In this document: in pieces, positions 7,908 through 15,978 of the stretch
Position numbering within the stretch: position 1 is the first letter of the stretch
How the letters are laid out: every line of letters starts with the position of its first letter
Assembly (NCBI GenBank): GCA_023260495.1
Contig: JALQVB010000008.1
Location: 1 to 25,517, forward strand
DNA length: 25,517 bases
From: Aquiluna sp.
GTDB taxonomy: Bacteria > Actinomycetota > Actinomycetes > Actinomycetales > Microbacteriaceae
Direction of reading: 5' to 3'
Program-made: the position numbers and the translations under genes
The notes under the pieces: model-generated
Told to the model about the DNA's origin: nothing
Databases searched by the model: none
The model's input: only the letters and a program-made list of their open reading frames with translations

Positions 7908-8405
7908 GTGTTCCGAGTTTGGTTTGCCATCATTGCGCTGCTGGTTTCAGCGGCCGCTGGGCTTGCCCTTTATCCCAAAGAGGATCTCTTTGTAGCTGGC
8001 TCGCCGCATTACTCAACCGCCGAGCTAGCGCTTGAGGAGCACTGGATTAAGGGAGCGGCACCCATCTTGGCCGCCAACTTTGATGAGGTCTCAATCGTGA
8101 ACCTCAACAAGGACGTCGAGGACAGCTTCGTTTTTGACATCGCGCTCAGTGAGATCTACCAAATCACCACCGACTACACAGATGCTCCAGTTGACCTTAG
8201 AGATCTTGCTTTAGCCAATTCCATCGAACCCTTTGTCTTCGAGCGCTCGGAGATTTTCTGCAATACCCCCGGGCAGAAGTACTGCGAGCTCTTGCTTGCC
8301 TGGGACGAAGATTCCTCGGGCAGCTTCACTGCAGTCAGGTTCACCGATGACCTTTATGGCATCGTTGCCGACAACGTGCTGATTCGGCTAGGGGTGATGC
8401 CCTAG
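7908..8405 (+). CDS. Small membrane-anchored extracytoplasmic protein of unknown function
   Basis: A 165-residue protein I do not recognise. Residues 4-22 (W-F-A-I-I-A-L-L-V-S-A-A-A-G-L-A-L and neighbours) form one hydrophobic segment, a signal anchor or uncleaved signal. The remainder is acidic and soluble, so it should lie outside the membrane, and has two cysteines in F-C-N-T-P-G-Q-K-Y-C that could form a disulfide. Its TAG overlaps the GTG of the following membrane protein by one base (TAGTG), so the two are translationally coupled, and that gene is in turn coupled to a glycosyltransferase. It may therefore be an accessory subunit of that membrane glycan enzyme; this is inference from gene order. 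Confidence 0.65.
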   Translation: MFRVWFAIIALLVSAAAGLALYPKEDLFVAGSPHYSTAELALEEHWIKGAAPILAANFDEVSIVNLNKDVEDSFVFDIALSEIYQITTDYTDAPVDLRDLALANSIEPFVFERSEIFCNTPGQKYCELLLAWDEDSSGSFTAVRFTDDLYGIVADNVLIRLGVMP

Positions 8406-9829
8406 TGGAGCTGCTGTTTGAATTTGGCATCCTGGCCCTGCTGCTTGCATCCGGTGCCAGCCTTGGCTATGCCATGGGGCTGCGCGGGGCGGTGCTGGTG
8501 CCAGCTGGGCTGGCGATATCGGCCGTTGTTCGCGTGCTGAGCTACTCGCTGCTAGAAATCTTTGGTCAGGCCCAGCTGGCGTTTCTGACCTGGCTGATTC
8601 TCTCGATTGCAGCGCTCAGCTATGGTTTGCTGCGCTTTGCACGCGAGCGGCAGTATCTGATTTGGCTCGGGGTTGGAGCGCTTTCAGCCCTGATTGGACC
8701 GCTGGTCACTCGGGGCTTGGGCCTTCGGGGGATTCCCCACTCCGACTCGCTCTGGATTCTTACGCTCTCGGATCTGATGCAACGTGCAGGTGATCTAGAA
8801 ATAGTTGGCGGCAGGACGGCCATTAAGCGCGGCTTTAGCTTTCCGATGCTACTTTCACTGGGACCTCAGGGTGAGTTCCTAACAGGCTTGATAGTGGTCA
8901 TCTTCATTGCACTCTGTTTCGCCATCTTCTGGGCCGTCAGCCAACTTGCGCCAAAGCTGAACCAGCGCCAGTGGCTTTGGATCCTGCTGCCGGTGTTTCT
9001 GGTGCTACTCACCGCACCAATTGTTTGGCGAGCGGTGCTTTATGTCAACGGCCACACCCTGACCGCCATCGGGGTCACGCTAGCGAGCGCCGCTGTTGCA
9101 ATCTCAGTTCGCGATGAAGTGATCTCCAGGCAAAACTTGCTTCTGATTGCTCTAGGACTTGCGCTCATCAGCACCACCAGGCCGGAGGGCGTCGCCTTTG
9201 CGACTCTCATTGCGGCACCTCTCATCTCACGCAAGTGGATCTCCCGCTGGGATGTTCGGCTGATTGCAGGTAGCGCCCTGATGAGCTTCGGGATTTGGAT
9301 GTATGTCTATGACGGCTACATCCCCAACCTGATTCGACTCTATGATGAGCGCTTTCCAGTTGCCATGCTGATTGGCAGCTTCCTGGTTGGCCTGAAGATC
9401 TTTGACTGGTTCCGCTTCCGATTGGTTCCGCTTGCCTTTATCGGCATGGGAGCGCTGCTGGTGTTTGTGTTTGGCACCAACGCTGCCGCACTCGCCGATG
9501 ATGCCTGGGCGCAGCTGCAGAACATGTTCTTGGGAGCAGGCTTCTGGGGCACCTTCTTTGTCGGCCTGATTCCAACCTTGATTGCCATTGGTCGTAAGGG
9601 GCTCTCGACCGGCTACCAAACAATGTTGAGTATCGCAGTGCTTATGGCGGTTGGCAGCGTGGTCGCCAAGCTTATGGACGGCGGCCTGTTTGGTGATCCG
9701 ACCCTGGGCAGGACCGGCTGGACTGATTCACTCAACCGCATGTGGTTGCACGTCTTTGGTATCTTCTTGGTAACCGCTATTGTCGGCCTAGCGGAGCGAA
9801 CCAGGCAGCTGGAGAGGATTGTGCAGTGA
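8405..9829 (+). CDS. Polytopic membrane protein, possible GT-C-type glycosyltransferase
   Basis: A 474-residue protein with about 12-13 hydrophobic segments spread over its whole length. Family not recognised with certainty. The loop after the fourth helix contains I-P-H-S-D-S-L-W (about residues 112-119), and a later loop has S-T-T-R-P-E-G-V-A. Acidic residues in the first outer loop and an R-P-E-G element occur in polyprenyl-phosphate-sugar-dependent GT-C enzymes. The next gene encodes a DPM1-like enzyme, of the kind that makes polyprenyl-phosphate sugars, so a GT-C role is a reasonable guess; a flippase or polymerase is the alternative. The GTG start overlaps the previous stop and the last bases (GTGA) overlap the next start, giving tight coupling on both sides. 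Confidence 0.6.
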   Translation: MELLFEFGILALLLASGASLGYAMGLRGAVLVPAGLAISAVVRVLSYSLLEIFGQAQLAFLTWLILSIAALSYGLLRFARERQYLIWLGVGALSALIGPLVTRGLGLRGIPHSDSLWILTLSDLMQRAGDLEIVGGRTAIKRGFSFPMLLSLGPQGEFLTGLIVVIFIALCFAIFWAVSQLAPKLNQRQWLWILLPVFLVLLTAPIVWRAVLYVNGHTLTAIGVTLASAAVAISVRDEVISRQNLLLIALGLALISTTRPEGVAFATLIAAPLISRKWISRWDVRLIAGSALMSFGIWMYVYDGYIPNLIRLYDERFPVAMLIGSFLVGLKIFDWFRFRLVPLAFIGMGALLVFVFGTNAAALADDAWAQLQNMFLGAGFWGTFFVGLIPTLIAIGRKGLSTGYQTMLSIAVLMAVGSVVAKLMDGGLFGDPTLGRTGWTDSLNRMWLHVFGIFLVTAIVGLAERTRQLERIVQ

Positions 9830-10803
9830 AGCTTTTTATTCAAATCCCGTGCCTGAACGAGGCGGAGTTTCTGCCAGCGACGCTCAAGGCTCTACCGCGC
9901 GAGGTGGAGGGCTTTGATGAGGTCTACTGGCTCATCATTGACGATGGCTCCACTGACAACACCGTTCAGGTTGCCTTTGATGCCGGCGTAGATTACGTGG
10001 TTCGCTTCAGTCACAACCAGGGACTGGCCAGTGCGTTCCAGGCTGGCGTTGACGCCTGCCTCAAGCTGGGTGCGGACGTAATCATCAACACCGATGCCGA
10101 CAATCAATACGATGCCAGCGCCATCCCGGCGCTGGTAAGGCCAATCCTGGATGGTCATGCCGATGTCGTAGTTGGCGACCGCGACACCAATAGCGTCAAA
10201 GAGTTCTCCTGGCTAAAGCGCAGGTTGCAGAAGTTTGGCACCAAGGTGGTGCAGAACTTCTCCGGCGTTCCAGTGACCGATGCCACCAGTGGTTTCCGAG
10301 CCTTTGACCGCGATGCGGCAATGCAGATCAATCTGGTCTCGAAATTCACCTACACAATCGAGTCGCTGATTCAGGTAAACGAGGCATCGCTGGCGCTGGC
10401 GAACACCCCGGTGAAGCGAAACGACTCGGTCCGGCCTTCCAGGCTCTTCGGTTCTACCTGGAAGTACGTCCGCCGCAATGCCTGGACCATGATCAGGATT
10501 TACCTGCAGTACCGGCCGCTAAAGCTCTTCATGCCGCTGGGGCTGCTGCTCATGGCAGGCTCCATCGCAGCCTTCATGCCCTGGGTCATTGACAACCTAA
10601 ACCCGCCGGCCACCCCGCACCTGCAGAGTGTGATCGTTGGTGCGGTGCTCTTCCTCACCTCGGTGCAGGTGATGCTCTACGGCGTGATTGCCGACAGCAT
10701 CTACTCGGTGCGCTCTCTAACCAGCAAGACCCTGAAGCGAGTGCGCGATGTTGAGCTAAGGGTCGGGGTTGAACCTAATGTCCTAAAGAAGCAAAGTGAC
10801 TGA
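9826..10803 (+). CDS. DPM1/GtrB-like GT2 glycosyltransferase (polyprenyl-phosphate sugar synthase type)
   Basis: A 325-residue GT2 protein. I-Q-I-P-C-L-N-E-A at the N-terminus, L-I-I-D-D-G-S-T-D-N-T (residues 36-46) and N-T-D-A-D-N-Q-Y (88-95) are the marks of dolichyl-phosphate-mannose-synthase-like enzymes, which move a sugar from a nucleotide to a polyprenyl phosphate. D-A-T-S-G-F-R-A-F is the family's central motif. Two membrane helices lie near the C-terminus (F-M-P-L-G-L-L-L-M-A-G and I-V-G-A-V-L-F-L-T-S-V). The open frame continues upstream, but GTG at 9826 is chosen because it overlaps the previous stop (GTGA) and has GGAGAGG at 9811-9817. It overlaps the next gene by eight bases. It probably supplies a lipid-linked sugar to the preceding membrane protein. 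Confidence 0.85.
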   Translation: MKLFIQIPCLNEAEFLPATLKALPREVEGFDEVYWLIIDDGSTDNTVQVAFDAGVDYVVRFSHNQGLASAFQAGVDACLKLGADVIINTDADNQYDASAIPALVRPILDGHADVVVGDRDTNSVKEFSWLKRRLQKFGTKVVQNFSGVPVTDATSGFRAFDRDAAMQINLVSKFTYTIESLIQVNEASLALANTPVKRNDSVRPSRLFGSTWKYVRRNAWTMIRIYLQYRPLKLFMPLGLLLMAGSIAAFMPWVIDNLNPPATPHLQSVIVGAVLFLTSVQVMLYGVIADSIYSVRSLTSKTLKRVRDVELRVGVEPNVLKKQSD

Positions 10804-12406
10804 GACCTGGATCGTCATTCCCGCCCGCGGCGGGTCAGTTGGTGTGCCGAGAAAGAACCTTCGCCTGCTTGTTGGCAAGCCGCTGATTGTCCACACCATC
10901 GACATCGCGCTTGAAAGAATCAAGCCAGACCACATCGTGGTCATCACCGACGACGACGAGATTGCCGAGGTCTCCTCGCGCCGCGGCGTTCAGGTTGTCC
11001 GCGAGCGCAAGGTAGCCGACGGCAGCTCCACACTGGACGAGCTGATGCTGCGCCACATTCCAGATCTGCAAAGCCTGGGCGCCAAAGAAGAAGACCTGCT
11101 ACTTACTCTGCAACCAACCTGCCCTTTGGTTAGCTCGGAGCGCATAAGCGACGCGCAGGCTAAGTTCGCTGCCGGAGCAGGCTCGGTGCTCACAGTGAAG
11201 GACGACCGACATCTGCGCTGGACGATTGAAGACGGCGTTGCCAGGCCGCTCTATGCCGCCCGAGTGAATCGGCAGCTCATGCAGCCGGAATACCGCGAAT
11301 CCGGAGCAATCATTGGGGCGAGAATCCGGGATGTTTTGAAATTCAAGACCAGGATCGTGGAGCCGGTGGAACTGATCCCGCTAGCCGAGCGAGAGTCGCT
11401 GGACATTGACACCTTTGCCGACCTGGCCACCGCCGAGCACTGGCTCACCCGCAAGAAGATACTGCTTTACACCGGCGGCAGCAGGGAGTTGGGCATGGGC
11501 CACCTCTACCGCACCCTTGCTCTGGCCCAAGAACTAGCTCGCCACGAAATTCTCATAGTGACCGAGGAGTCAAAGCCGCTGGGTAAGGAGTTCTTTGATG
11601 CTCAGGTGTTCGAGCATCGCGAAGTAGATAGCAGTGCCCAGCTGCTCGAGGTCGCCGAAGGGTTTGACCTGGTCATTCTCGATGTGCTGGACACCGATGC
11701 TGGCCTTGTCTCTGGATTGCACGCCGCCGGCTGCAAAGTGGTGACCTTCGAGGACCTCGGCCCGGGTGCCCTGCTGGCAGATCTAGTGGTGAGCGATATC
11801 TACCCAAACCCGAAAGCAAAGAACCAGCTTGTTGGTGTGCAGAATGCAATCTTGGCTCCCAGTTTCGAGACCATAGAGCGCAAAGCCGAGATCAACTCTG
11901 CGGTGGACCACCTGTTGGTGCTCTTCGGTGGCACTGATCCCAGCGGTTTGGCCCAGAAGTCCTTGCGGGCTCTCGAGGCCATTGGCTACTCGGGCAAGGT
12001 TAGCTGCGTTCGCGGGCTAGGTGCCGATGATCTTTCGGGTGAGTTTGATCTTGACTTGCAGGTGATGCGAAATGTCAAAAACATTGGTTCTTTGATGGCG
12101 AGCGCCGACCTCGCGCTTAGCTCCGCAGGCCGCACCATAACCGAGCTAATGAGCATCGGCGTTCCAACAATCTGCATGGCTCAAAACGAAAAAGAACTTG
12201 GTCACACCCATGCAAGCAGTGAGAACGGCATCCTGAACCTCGGCCTTGGCTCAAACATCACATCCAGCGAACTTGAGACCCAGCTTCACCGGGTGTTGAC
12301 CAGCTTCGAAACGCGCAAGGAAATGTCCGAGACGGCGCTGAGCCAGATTGCTGGAAGATCAAATCACCGAGTGGTAAATCGAATTCTCGATTTAGTTTCG
12401 CTCTAG
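10796..12406 (+). CDS. Fused CMP-nonulosonate cytidylyltransferase (NeuA/SpsF-like) and PseG/SpsG-like UDP-sugar hydrolase
   Basis: A 536-residue two-domain protein. Residues 1 to ~215 are a CMP-sialate/pseudaminate/legionaminate synthetase: I-P-A-R-G-G-S-V-G-V-P-R-K-N at 8-21, L-Q-P-T-C-P-L at 105-111, and D-I-D-T-F-A-D-L near 203-210 with the metal-binding aspartates. Residues ~220-536 match PseG/SpsG, a GT-B-fold hydrolase that frees the 6-deoxy diamino sugar from UDP: G-M-G-H-L-Y-R with His236 in the place of the PseG catalytic base, L-F-G-G-T-D-P-S-G, and S-S-A-G-R-T-I-T-E-L. Hydrolysis precedes and CMP activation follows the NeuB step, which is encoded convergently next door. The usual loop lysine of S-K-G is Val15. 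It starts at GTG eight bases inside the previous gene. Confidence 0.88.
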   Translation: MTETWIVIPARGGSVGVPRKNLRLLVGKPLIVHTIDIALERIKPDHIVVITDDDEIAEVSSRRGVQVVRERKVADGSSTLDELMLRHIPDLQSLGAKEEDLLLTLQPTCPLVSSERISDAQAKFAAGAGSVLTVKDDRHLRWTIEDGVARPLYAARVNRQLMQPEYRESGAIIGARIRDVLKFKTRIVEPVELIPLAERESLDIDTFADLATAEHWLTRKKILLYTGGSRELGMGHLYRTLALAQELARHEILIVTEESKPLGKEFFDAQVFEHREVDSSAQLLEVAEGFDLVILDVLDTDAGLVSGLHAAGCKVVTFEDLGPGALLADLVVSDIYPNPKAKNQLVGVQNAILAPSFETIERKAEINSAVDHLLVLFGGTDPSGLAQKSLRALEAIGYSGKVSCVRGLGADDLSGEFDLDLQVMRNVKNIGSLMASADLALSSAGRTITELMSIGVPTICMAQNEKELGHTHASSENGILNLGLGSNITSSELETQLHRVLTSFETRKEMSETALSQIAGRSNHRVVNRILDLVSL

Positions 12407-13459
12407 GTCGGCATCCTCAATTGGCGCATCCTGCGCCACATCCCGCGCCAGTCTCGCGCCAACAACCTCATCCCAGCGATCTATGGTGATGCCGATGTTG
12501 GAGCGAAGCGGAATTAGGTCACCCTCGCTAAGTACCTGCCCTGCAGAAAGATTCTTGGTGGCAATGATTCTGCGCCTGGCATTTGCAATTGCCACCGACT
12601 GGGTCTCCAGATGCAGCATGCCATCGCCCTCAAGGGTGCGGTAGAGCTCGAGTCGCTTCGTAAACGCCAATAGCCCGGCCTCATCGGTGGCGTGGTAGTG
12701 GTCGTTTCCAATTCCGTTCCGGTCATCCGTGAAGGGCTTCTCAATCACTCGCACGCCATTGATGGCCGCATACTCCAGAGCCGGCATCGTGCCGTCATCT
12801 TCCGGGGCCACGTGGTCGGAATACCCGACTGCAACCTGGTCACCAAATTCGCGCTGCAACACCGCGATCTGTGAGAGCTGCGCGTTGTCCTTGGGAGTTG
12901 GGTAGTTCAGCACACAGTGCAGGATGCTGACTCGCTCGGCTCCAGCTTCCAAACCGGTGCGGATTGCCGTGCGAATCTCATCGTGAGAGGAGGCCCCGAC
13001 ACTCATCAGCAGCGGACGACCGGTTTTCCCGGCCCGCCTGATAAGCGGGATGTTATTCAGGTCGGCTGATGCCACCTTGATGATTGGCATCAGTGGGGCA
13101 AGGTAGTCAACCGCCTCAAAATCGAACGGGGTAGAAAGAAAATCAATGCCGACAGAGGCGCAGTGCCCCGCTAGCTCCTGGTATTCCTTTGGGCCGAATG
13201 CATCAAAGCGCTGAAATAATTCGTGCTGGCTACCGGTGGGCTCTTTAGAGGTATCCCAATAGGCCGGTGAGGTGTGCTTGGCAGCAAGCTTGTCAGCCTT
13301 GTAGGTCTGAAACTTTGCGGCGTGCCCGCCGGCGCGAGCCACCTGCTCAATCATCTGCTTGGCGCGCTCCATCGAACCCTCGTAGTTCACACCAATCTCG
13401 GCAATCAGATATGGATTTAGGTGTGAGAAGGTTCTGCCAGATAATTCAAAGTCCAGCAA
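12392..13459 (-). CDS. NeuB/SpsE-type nonulosonic acid synthase with C-terminal SAF domain
   Basis: A 355-residue PEP-dependent synthase that condenses phosphoenolpyruvate with an N-acyl amino sugar to give a sialic-, legionaminic- or pseudaminic-type acid. The TIM-barrel part (about 17-275) shows I-A-E-I-G-V-N-Y-E-G (family N-H-x-G here is N-Y-E-G), K-F-Q-T-Y-K, F-L-S-T-P-F-D, L-H-C-V-L-N-Y-P-T-P and V-G-Y-S-D-H. The C-terminal antifreeze-like SAF domain starts near A-R-R-R-I-I-A and holds A-G-Q-V-L-S-E-G-D-L. I take TTG at 13459 as start, with GGGG five bases upstream, lying inside the end of the preceding gene; no ATG or GTG occurs before the conserved barrel start. Its 3' end overlaps the convergent fusion gene by 15 bases. 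Exact product cannot be told from sequence alone. Confidence 0.88.
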   Translation of the reverse strand: MLDFELSGRTFSHLNPYLIAEIGVNYEGSMERAKQMIEQVARAGGHAAKFQTYKADKLAAKHTSPAYWDTSKEPTGSQHELFQRFDAFGPKEYQELAGHCASVGIDFLSTPFDFEAVDYLAPLMPIIKVASADLNNIPLIRRAGKTGRPLLMSVGASSHDEIRTAIRTGLEAGAERVSILHCVLNYPTPKDNAQLSQIAVLQREFGDQVAVGYSDHVAPEDDGTMPALEYAAINGVRVIEKPFTDDRNGIGNDHYHATDEAGLLAFTKRLELYRTLEGDGMLHLETQSVAIANARRRIIATKNLSAGQVLSEGDLIPLRSNIGITIDRWDEVVGARLARDVAQDAPIEDADLERN

Positions 13460-14771
13460 TCAGGCCCCGTTTCGCATTTGTCCTATCAGCGTAGTAAATC
13501 TTGGCATCGCTGGGTGGTTTTGCTTTTGCCAAGAAGCTCTGCAGTTCAGCCCCGTCTGGTGATGCCGGTGCAAGCTGCATGCTGCCACGCTCAATAGCTG
13601 GAAGGGCATTTTCGTAACCTGAGATTGGCAGCACCACGACCTTGGCTCCGAAGCTCAAGCCCTCATAGAGCGTGGTTGAAAACACTCCGACCAGGAACTC
13701 TGTCTGCGCTAGAAGGTCCAAGAAGGAGGGCTCTTTGTGGGAGATACTCAGGTTGCCAGGTCGCCGCTTGGATTCGTAGTGCTCCAAAGACTCATTGGGG
13801 TGCAGTCGAAATGTGACTCTTTGGCTAGGAAGTAGCTCTGCCCAGCGGCAAGCTTCGGCGAATAGCTGATCGCCAACAGCACCCTGCGAGGTGAAAAGAA
13901 TGCTGCCTGGCTGCTTGGCAGCCTCTCTTGCTTTTTCCCGCTGCCTGAGAAAAGCGAGCGATGGGCCAGTAACAACCGCCCTGGCTCCCTTAGGAAGGCG
14001 AGCACTTTGTTTCCAGAAATCCCCCCAAACCAATAGCCGGTTTGGTGCGCTTTGAATCCGAAGCTTCGGATAGGAGTAGGCCGGGTGAGAGTTTGAGATG
14101 AATCCGTGCTGAATTTCCAGCACCTTAGCTCCGGCCTGCTTGGCGCCAACCACCACCGCTGGGTGTGAGTAGGCATTAACCAACCACAGTCGCCTAAGCC
14201 CGATTTGCTCAAAAAACTCCTTGAAGGCCATGCACTGGCCGATGTAGCGGCGCACCCACCAGGCCGGAAACTCAGCGAACTTGCCAAGCCCTATTTGAAA
14301 CTCATCAACAAACGCCTGGTTCATCCGCTCCCAGCGCTCCCGCACGTCGCGGACCTTCTCCTTGAGCATCAGCTCGTAGACCACGCGGTCAAACTTGGTA
14401 GCCCCGTAGGTCTTGATGCGCTCGACATCTAGCGCTGCTGCTGGATCGGAAATCTCAAGCTGCCTCAGCTTGGGCATTGCCTCAATAAAGCTCTCCGAAT
14501 ACGGATCGATGCCACCCACCTTGCGAACAAATGGAATTATGAGCTCTTCACAGCTGCCAAATATCTCTGCGGGAGTTTGCGCCAGCTCAACCGGCTCAGT
14601 TTGCCCAGAGGCAGGATGCGGGTCATCAAAGATGCCCAGCTCTTGGGCCAGCTGATAGTAGAGCCTGGTGCGCAGTGGTGGGTAAAGCTGGTAGCCCAAG
14701 GTGGTGACCTCGAAGGCTCCGCCGGCCCTCTCTGCGTGCTGGAACTTCTCCCAAAACTCTTGATAGTTCAA
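13446..14771 (-). CDS. GT-B-like capsule/polysaccharide transferase, family not assigned
   Basis: A 441-residue soluble protein. The C-terminal half looks like a GT-B glycan transferase of the capsule/TagF/polysialyltransferase kind: V-L-E-I-Q-H-G-F-I (QHG at 221-223), R-L-H-P-N-E (322-327) and F-S-T-T-L-Y-E-G-L-S-F-G (364-375), the H-P and S-T...E elements that hold the nucleotide. The N-terminal ~190 residues are charged and unlike anything I know. The gene lies between a GT4 gene and neuB with overlaps of 4 and 14 bases, so it may be the transferase for the CMP-nonulosonate; that is inference from position. The TTG start at 14771 has GGAG six bases upstream and overlaps the previous stop (TTGA). 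Neither donor nor linkage can be read from the sequence. Confidence 0.65.
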   Translation of the reverse strand: MNYQEFWEKFQHAERAGGAFEVTTLGYQLYPPLRTRLYYQLAQELGIFDDPHPASGQTEPVELAQTPAEIFGSCEELIIPFVRKVGGIDPYSESFIEAMPKLRQLEISDPAAALDVERIKTYGATKFDRVVYELMLKEKVRDVRERWERMNQAFVDEFQIGLGKFAEFPAWWVRRYIGQCMAFKEFFEQIGLRRLWLVNAYSHPAVVVGAKQAGAKVLEIQHGFISNSHPAYSYPKLRIQSAPNRLLVWGDFWKQSARLPKGARAVVTGPSLAFLRQREKAREAAKQPGSILFTSQGAVGDQLFAEACRWAELLPSQRVTFRLHPNESLEHYESKRRPGNLSISHKEPSFLDLLAQTEFLVGVFSTTLYEGLSFGAKVVVLPISGYENALPAIERGSMQLAPASPDGAELQSFLAKAKPPSDAKIYYADRTNAKRGLIAGL

Positions 14772-15937
14772 ATCAGACTCCGCAGCAGTTGGTTGTAGCG
14801 GGCGCCGATATTTTTAACATCAAATTGCTGCCCGGCAGCATGCAGCAAACCGCCGCATTGCTGGCGCAGCTCCGGTTCGGACAGGCCCTTAGCTAAAGCT
14901 TTGGATAGCTGCTTGAAACTGCCTGGCTCAACTAGCAATCCCGTCTCTCCATCCAGGACCAAGTCTTCTATACCAGGCAGCTTGGATGCCACCACAAAGC
15001 TTGAGGCTGCTGCGGCCTCCATCAGCGTCACTGGCAGACCCTCACGGTCACCAGATGCTGCCACCCGCGATGGAATAACAAAGACCTCGCTACTCGCTAG
15101 CAGGTTTGCGATGCTCTCGCGGGACTGGTTGCCTAAAAACTCAATCGGCAGACCTCTGGCTTGCCGCTCCAGCTGAGCTCGCAGCGGTCCATCACCGGCA
15201 ATTCGCACCTTGAGGTTCTCCGGAAGCTTCTTCTTTTCTAGCCCCCACCGCACTGCGTCAATCAGTGCATCGAAGCCCTTCTTCTCCACCAGCCGGCCAA
15301 CGGCCAAGACGCTGCTTGGGATCTTCTCCTGCTTGGTCGATGCAAACTGGCTAAAGTCGGCCCCCATCGGCAGCACCTCCACCTTGGATTCGGAAAGGCC
15401 CCAGCTCATCAGCTGTGTCTTCATCTCCGAGTTCACCGTGGTGATGGCGGCTGCTTTTTCCAGAGCCATGATCTTTAGGTTCTTTAGCGAACCGCCATTG
15501 ATGGCATAGATATCGCCGCCGTGGGCAGTGATCAACATTGGGGTCTTGCCCTTTGCCAAGGATGCGACGAGCCCCTGCGGGATTATCCAGTGGGAGTGAA
15601 TCAGATCTGGCCCCCAAGTTCGCAGCTGCCGGGCCAGGGCCCACCACAGCCCAAGAAAGAGAAACGGCACCTCAAGCCACAGGTTTTGGTTCTGCTTCAG
15701 GTTGTCCAAGATTGACCCATCGGTGAGCTTTTGGGCAAAGGGCCAGTAGCGATAGCGGACCACTTTGACCTCACCAATAAGTTGGGCCGATCTGGCCCCA
15801 GGCACCAATGGTGCCAACACGGTGACATCAAACTCTTTGGCCTGCTCCAAAGCCAGGTCAAGCACGAAGCCGGGCGTGCCATCGCCTGGCTCTTTGGGGA
15901 AGGTGGAGGCGAGCACCAGCAGTTTGGGTTTGCTCAT
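14768..15937 (-). CDS. GT4 family glycosyltransferase
   Basis: A 389-residue retaining GT-B glycosyltransferase of family 4. The N-terminal domain has the start L-V-L-A-S-T-F-P and H-S-H-W-I-I-P, and V-L-P-M-G-A-D precedes the second domain. The second domain has V-G-R-L-V-E-K-K-G-F-D, I-A-G-D-G-P-L and the E-x7-E-type nucleotide motif around R-E-G-L-P-V-T-L-M-E-A-A. It acts at the cytosolic face using a nucleotide sugar. ATG at 15937 has GAGAGGG just upstream and opens a three-gene minus-strand operon (GT4, GT-B-like protein, NeuB). The start is 41 bases from the divergent pyruvyl-transferase gene, so their promoters must overlap. Sugar specificity is unknown. Confidence 0.88.
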   Translation of the reverse strand: MSKPKLLVLASTFPKEPGDGTPGFVLDLALEQAKEFDVTVLAPLVPGARSAQLIGEVKVVRYRYWPFAQKLTDGSILDNLKQNQNLWLEVPFLFLGLWWALARQLRTWGPDLIHSHWIIPQGLVASLAKGKTPMLITAHGGDIYAINGGSLKNLKIMALEKAAAITTVNSEMKTQLMSWGLSESKVEVLPMGADFSQFASTKQEKIPSSVLAVGRLVEKKGFDALIDAVRWGLEKKKLPENLKVRIAGDGPLRAQLERQARGLPIEFLGNQSRESIANLLASSEVFVIPSRVAASGDREGLPVTLMEAAAASSFVVASKLPGIEDLVLDGETGLLVEPGSFKQLSKALAKGLSEPELRQQCGGLLHAAGQQFDVKNIGARYNQLLRSLI

Positions 15938-15964
15938 CTATCCCTCTCTATGGCCGCCTTGGGG

Positions 15965-15976
15965 TAAGTTTAGACT
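15965..15976 (+). promoter_or_regulatory. Candidate -10 region for the divergent pyruvyl-transferase gene
   Basis: TAAGTT (15965-15970) and TAGACT (15971-15976) lie just before the GTG at 15979. No close ribosome site is seen, so initiation at or near the GTG (leaderless) is possible. Weak, pattern only. Confidence 0.28.
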
Positions 15977-15978
15977 CC

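Noticed and set aside
9227..9619. 130-residue minus-strand open frame inside the polytopic membrane protein gene
   Set aside because: It runs antisense to a well-supported membrane protein, is rich in Gln/Asn/Glu as expected from the complement of hydrophobic codons, and has no domain.
13748..14287. 179-residue minus-strand open frame inside the GT-B-like gene
   Set aside because: It is a shifted frame of the real gene on the same strand; its translation is rich in Ser, Pro, Arg and Trp and shows no domain, while the main frame has clear motifs throughout.
15938..15978. Separate regulatory region with operator between the divergent GT4 and pyruvyl-transferase genes
   Set aside because: The gap is only 41 bases and shows no palindrome I can support; only a weak -10 candidate was kept.
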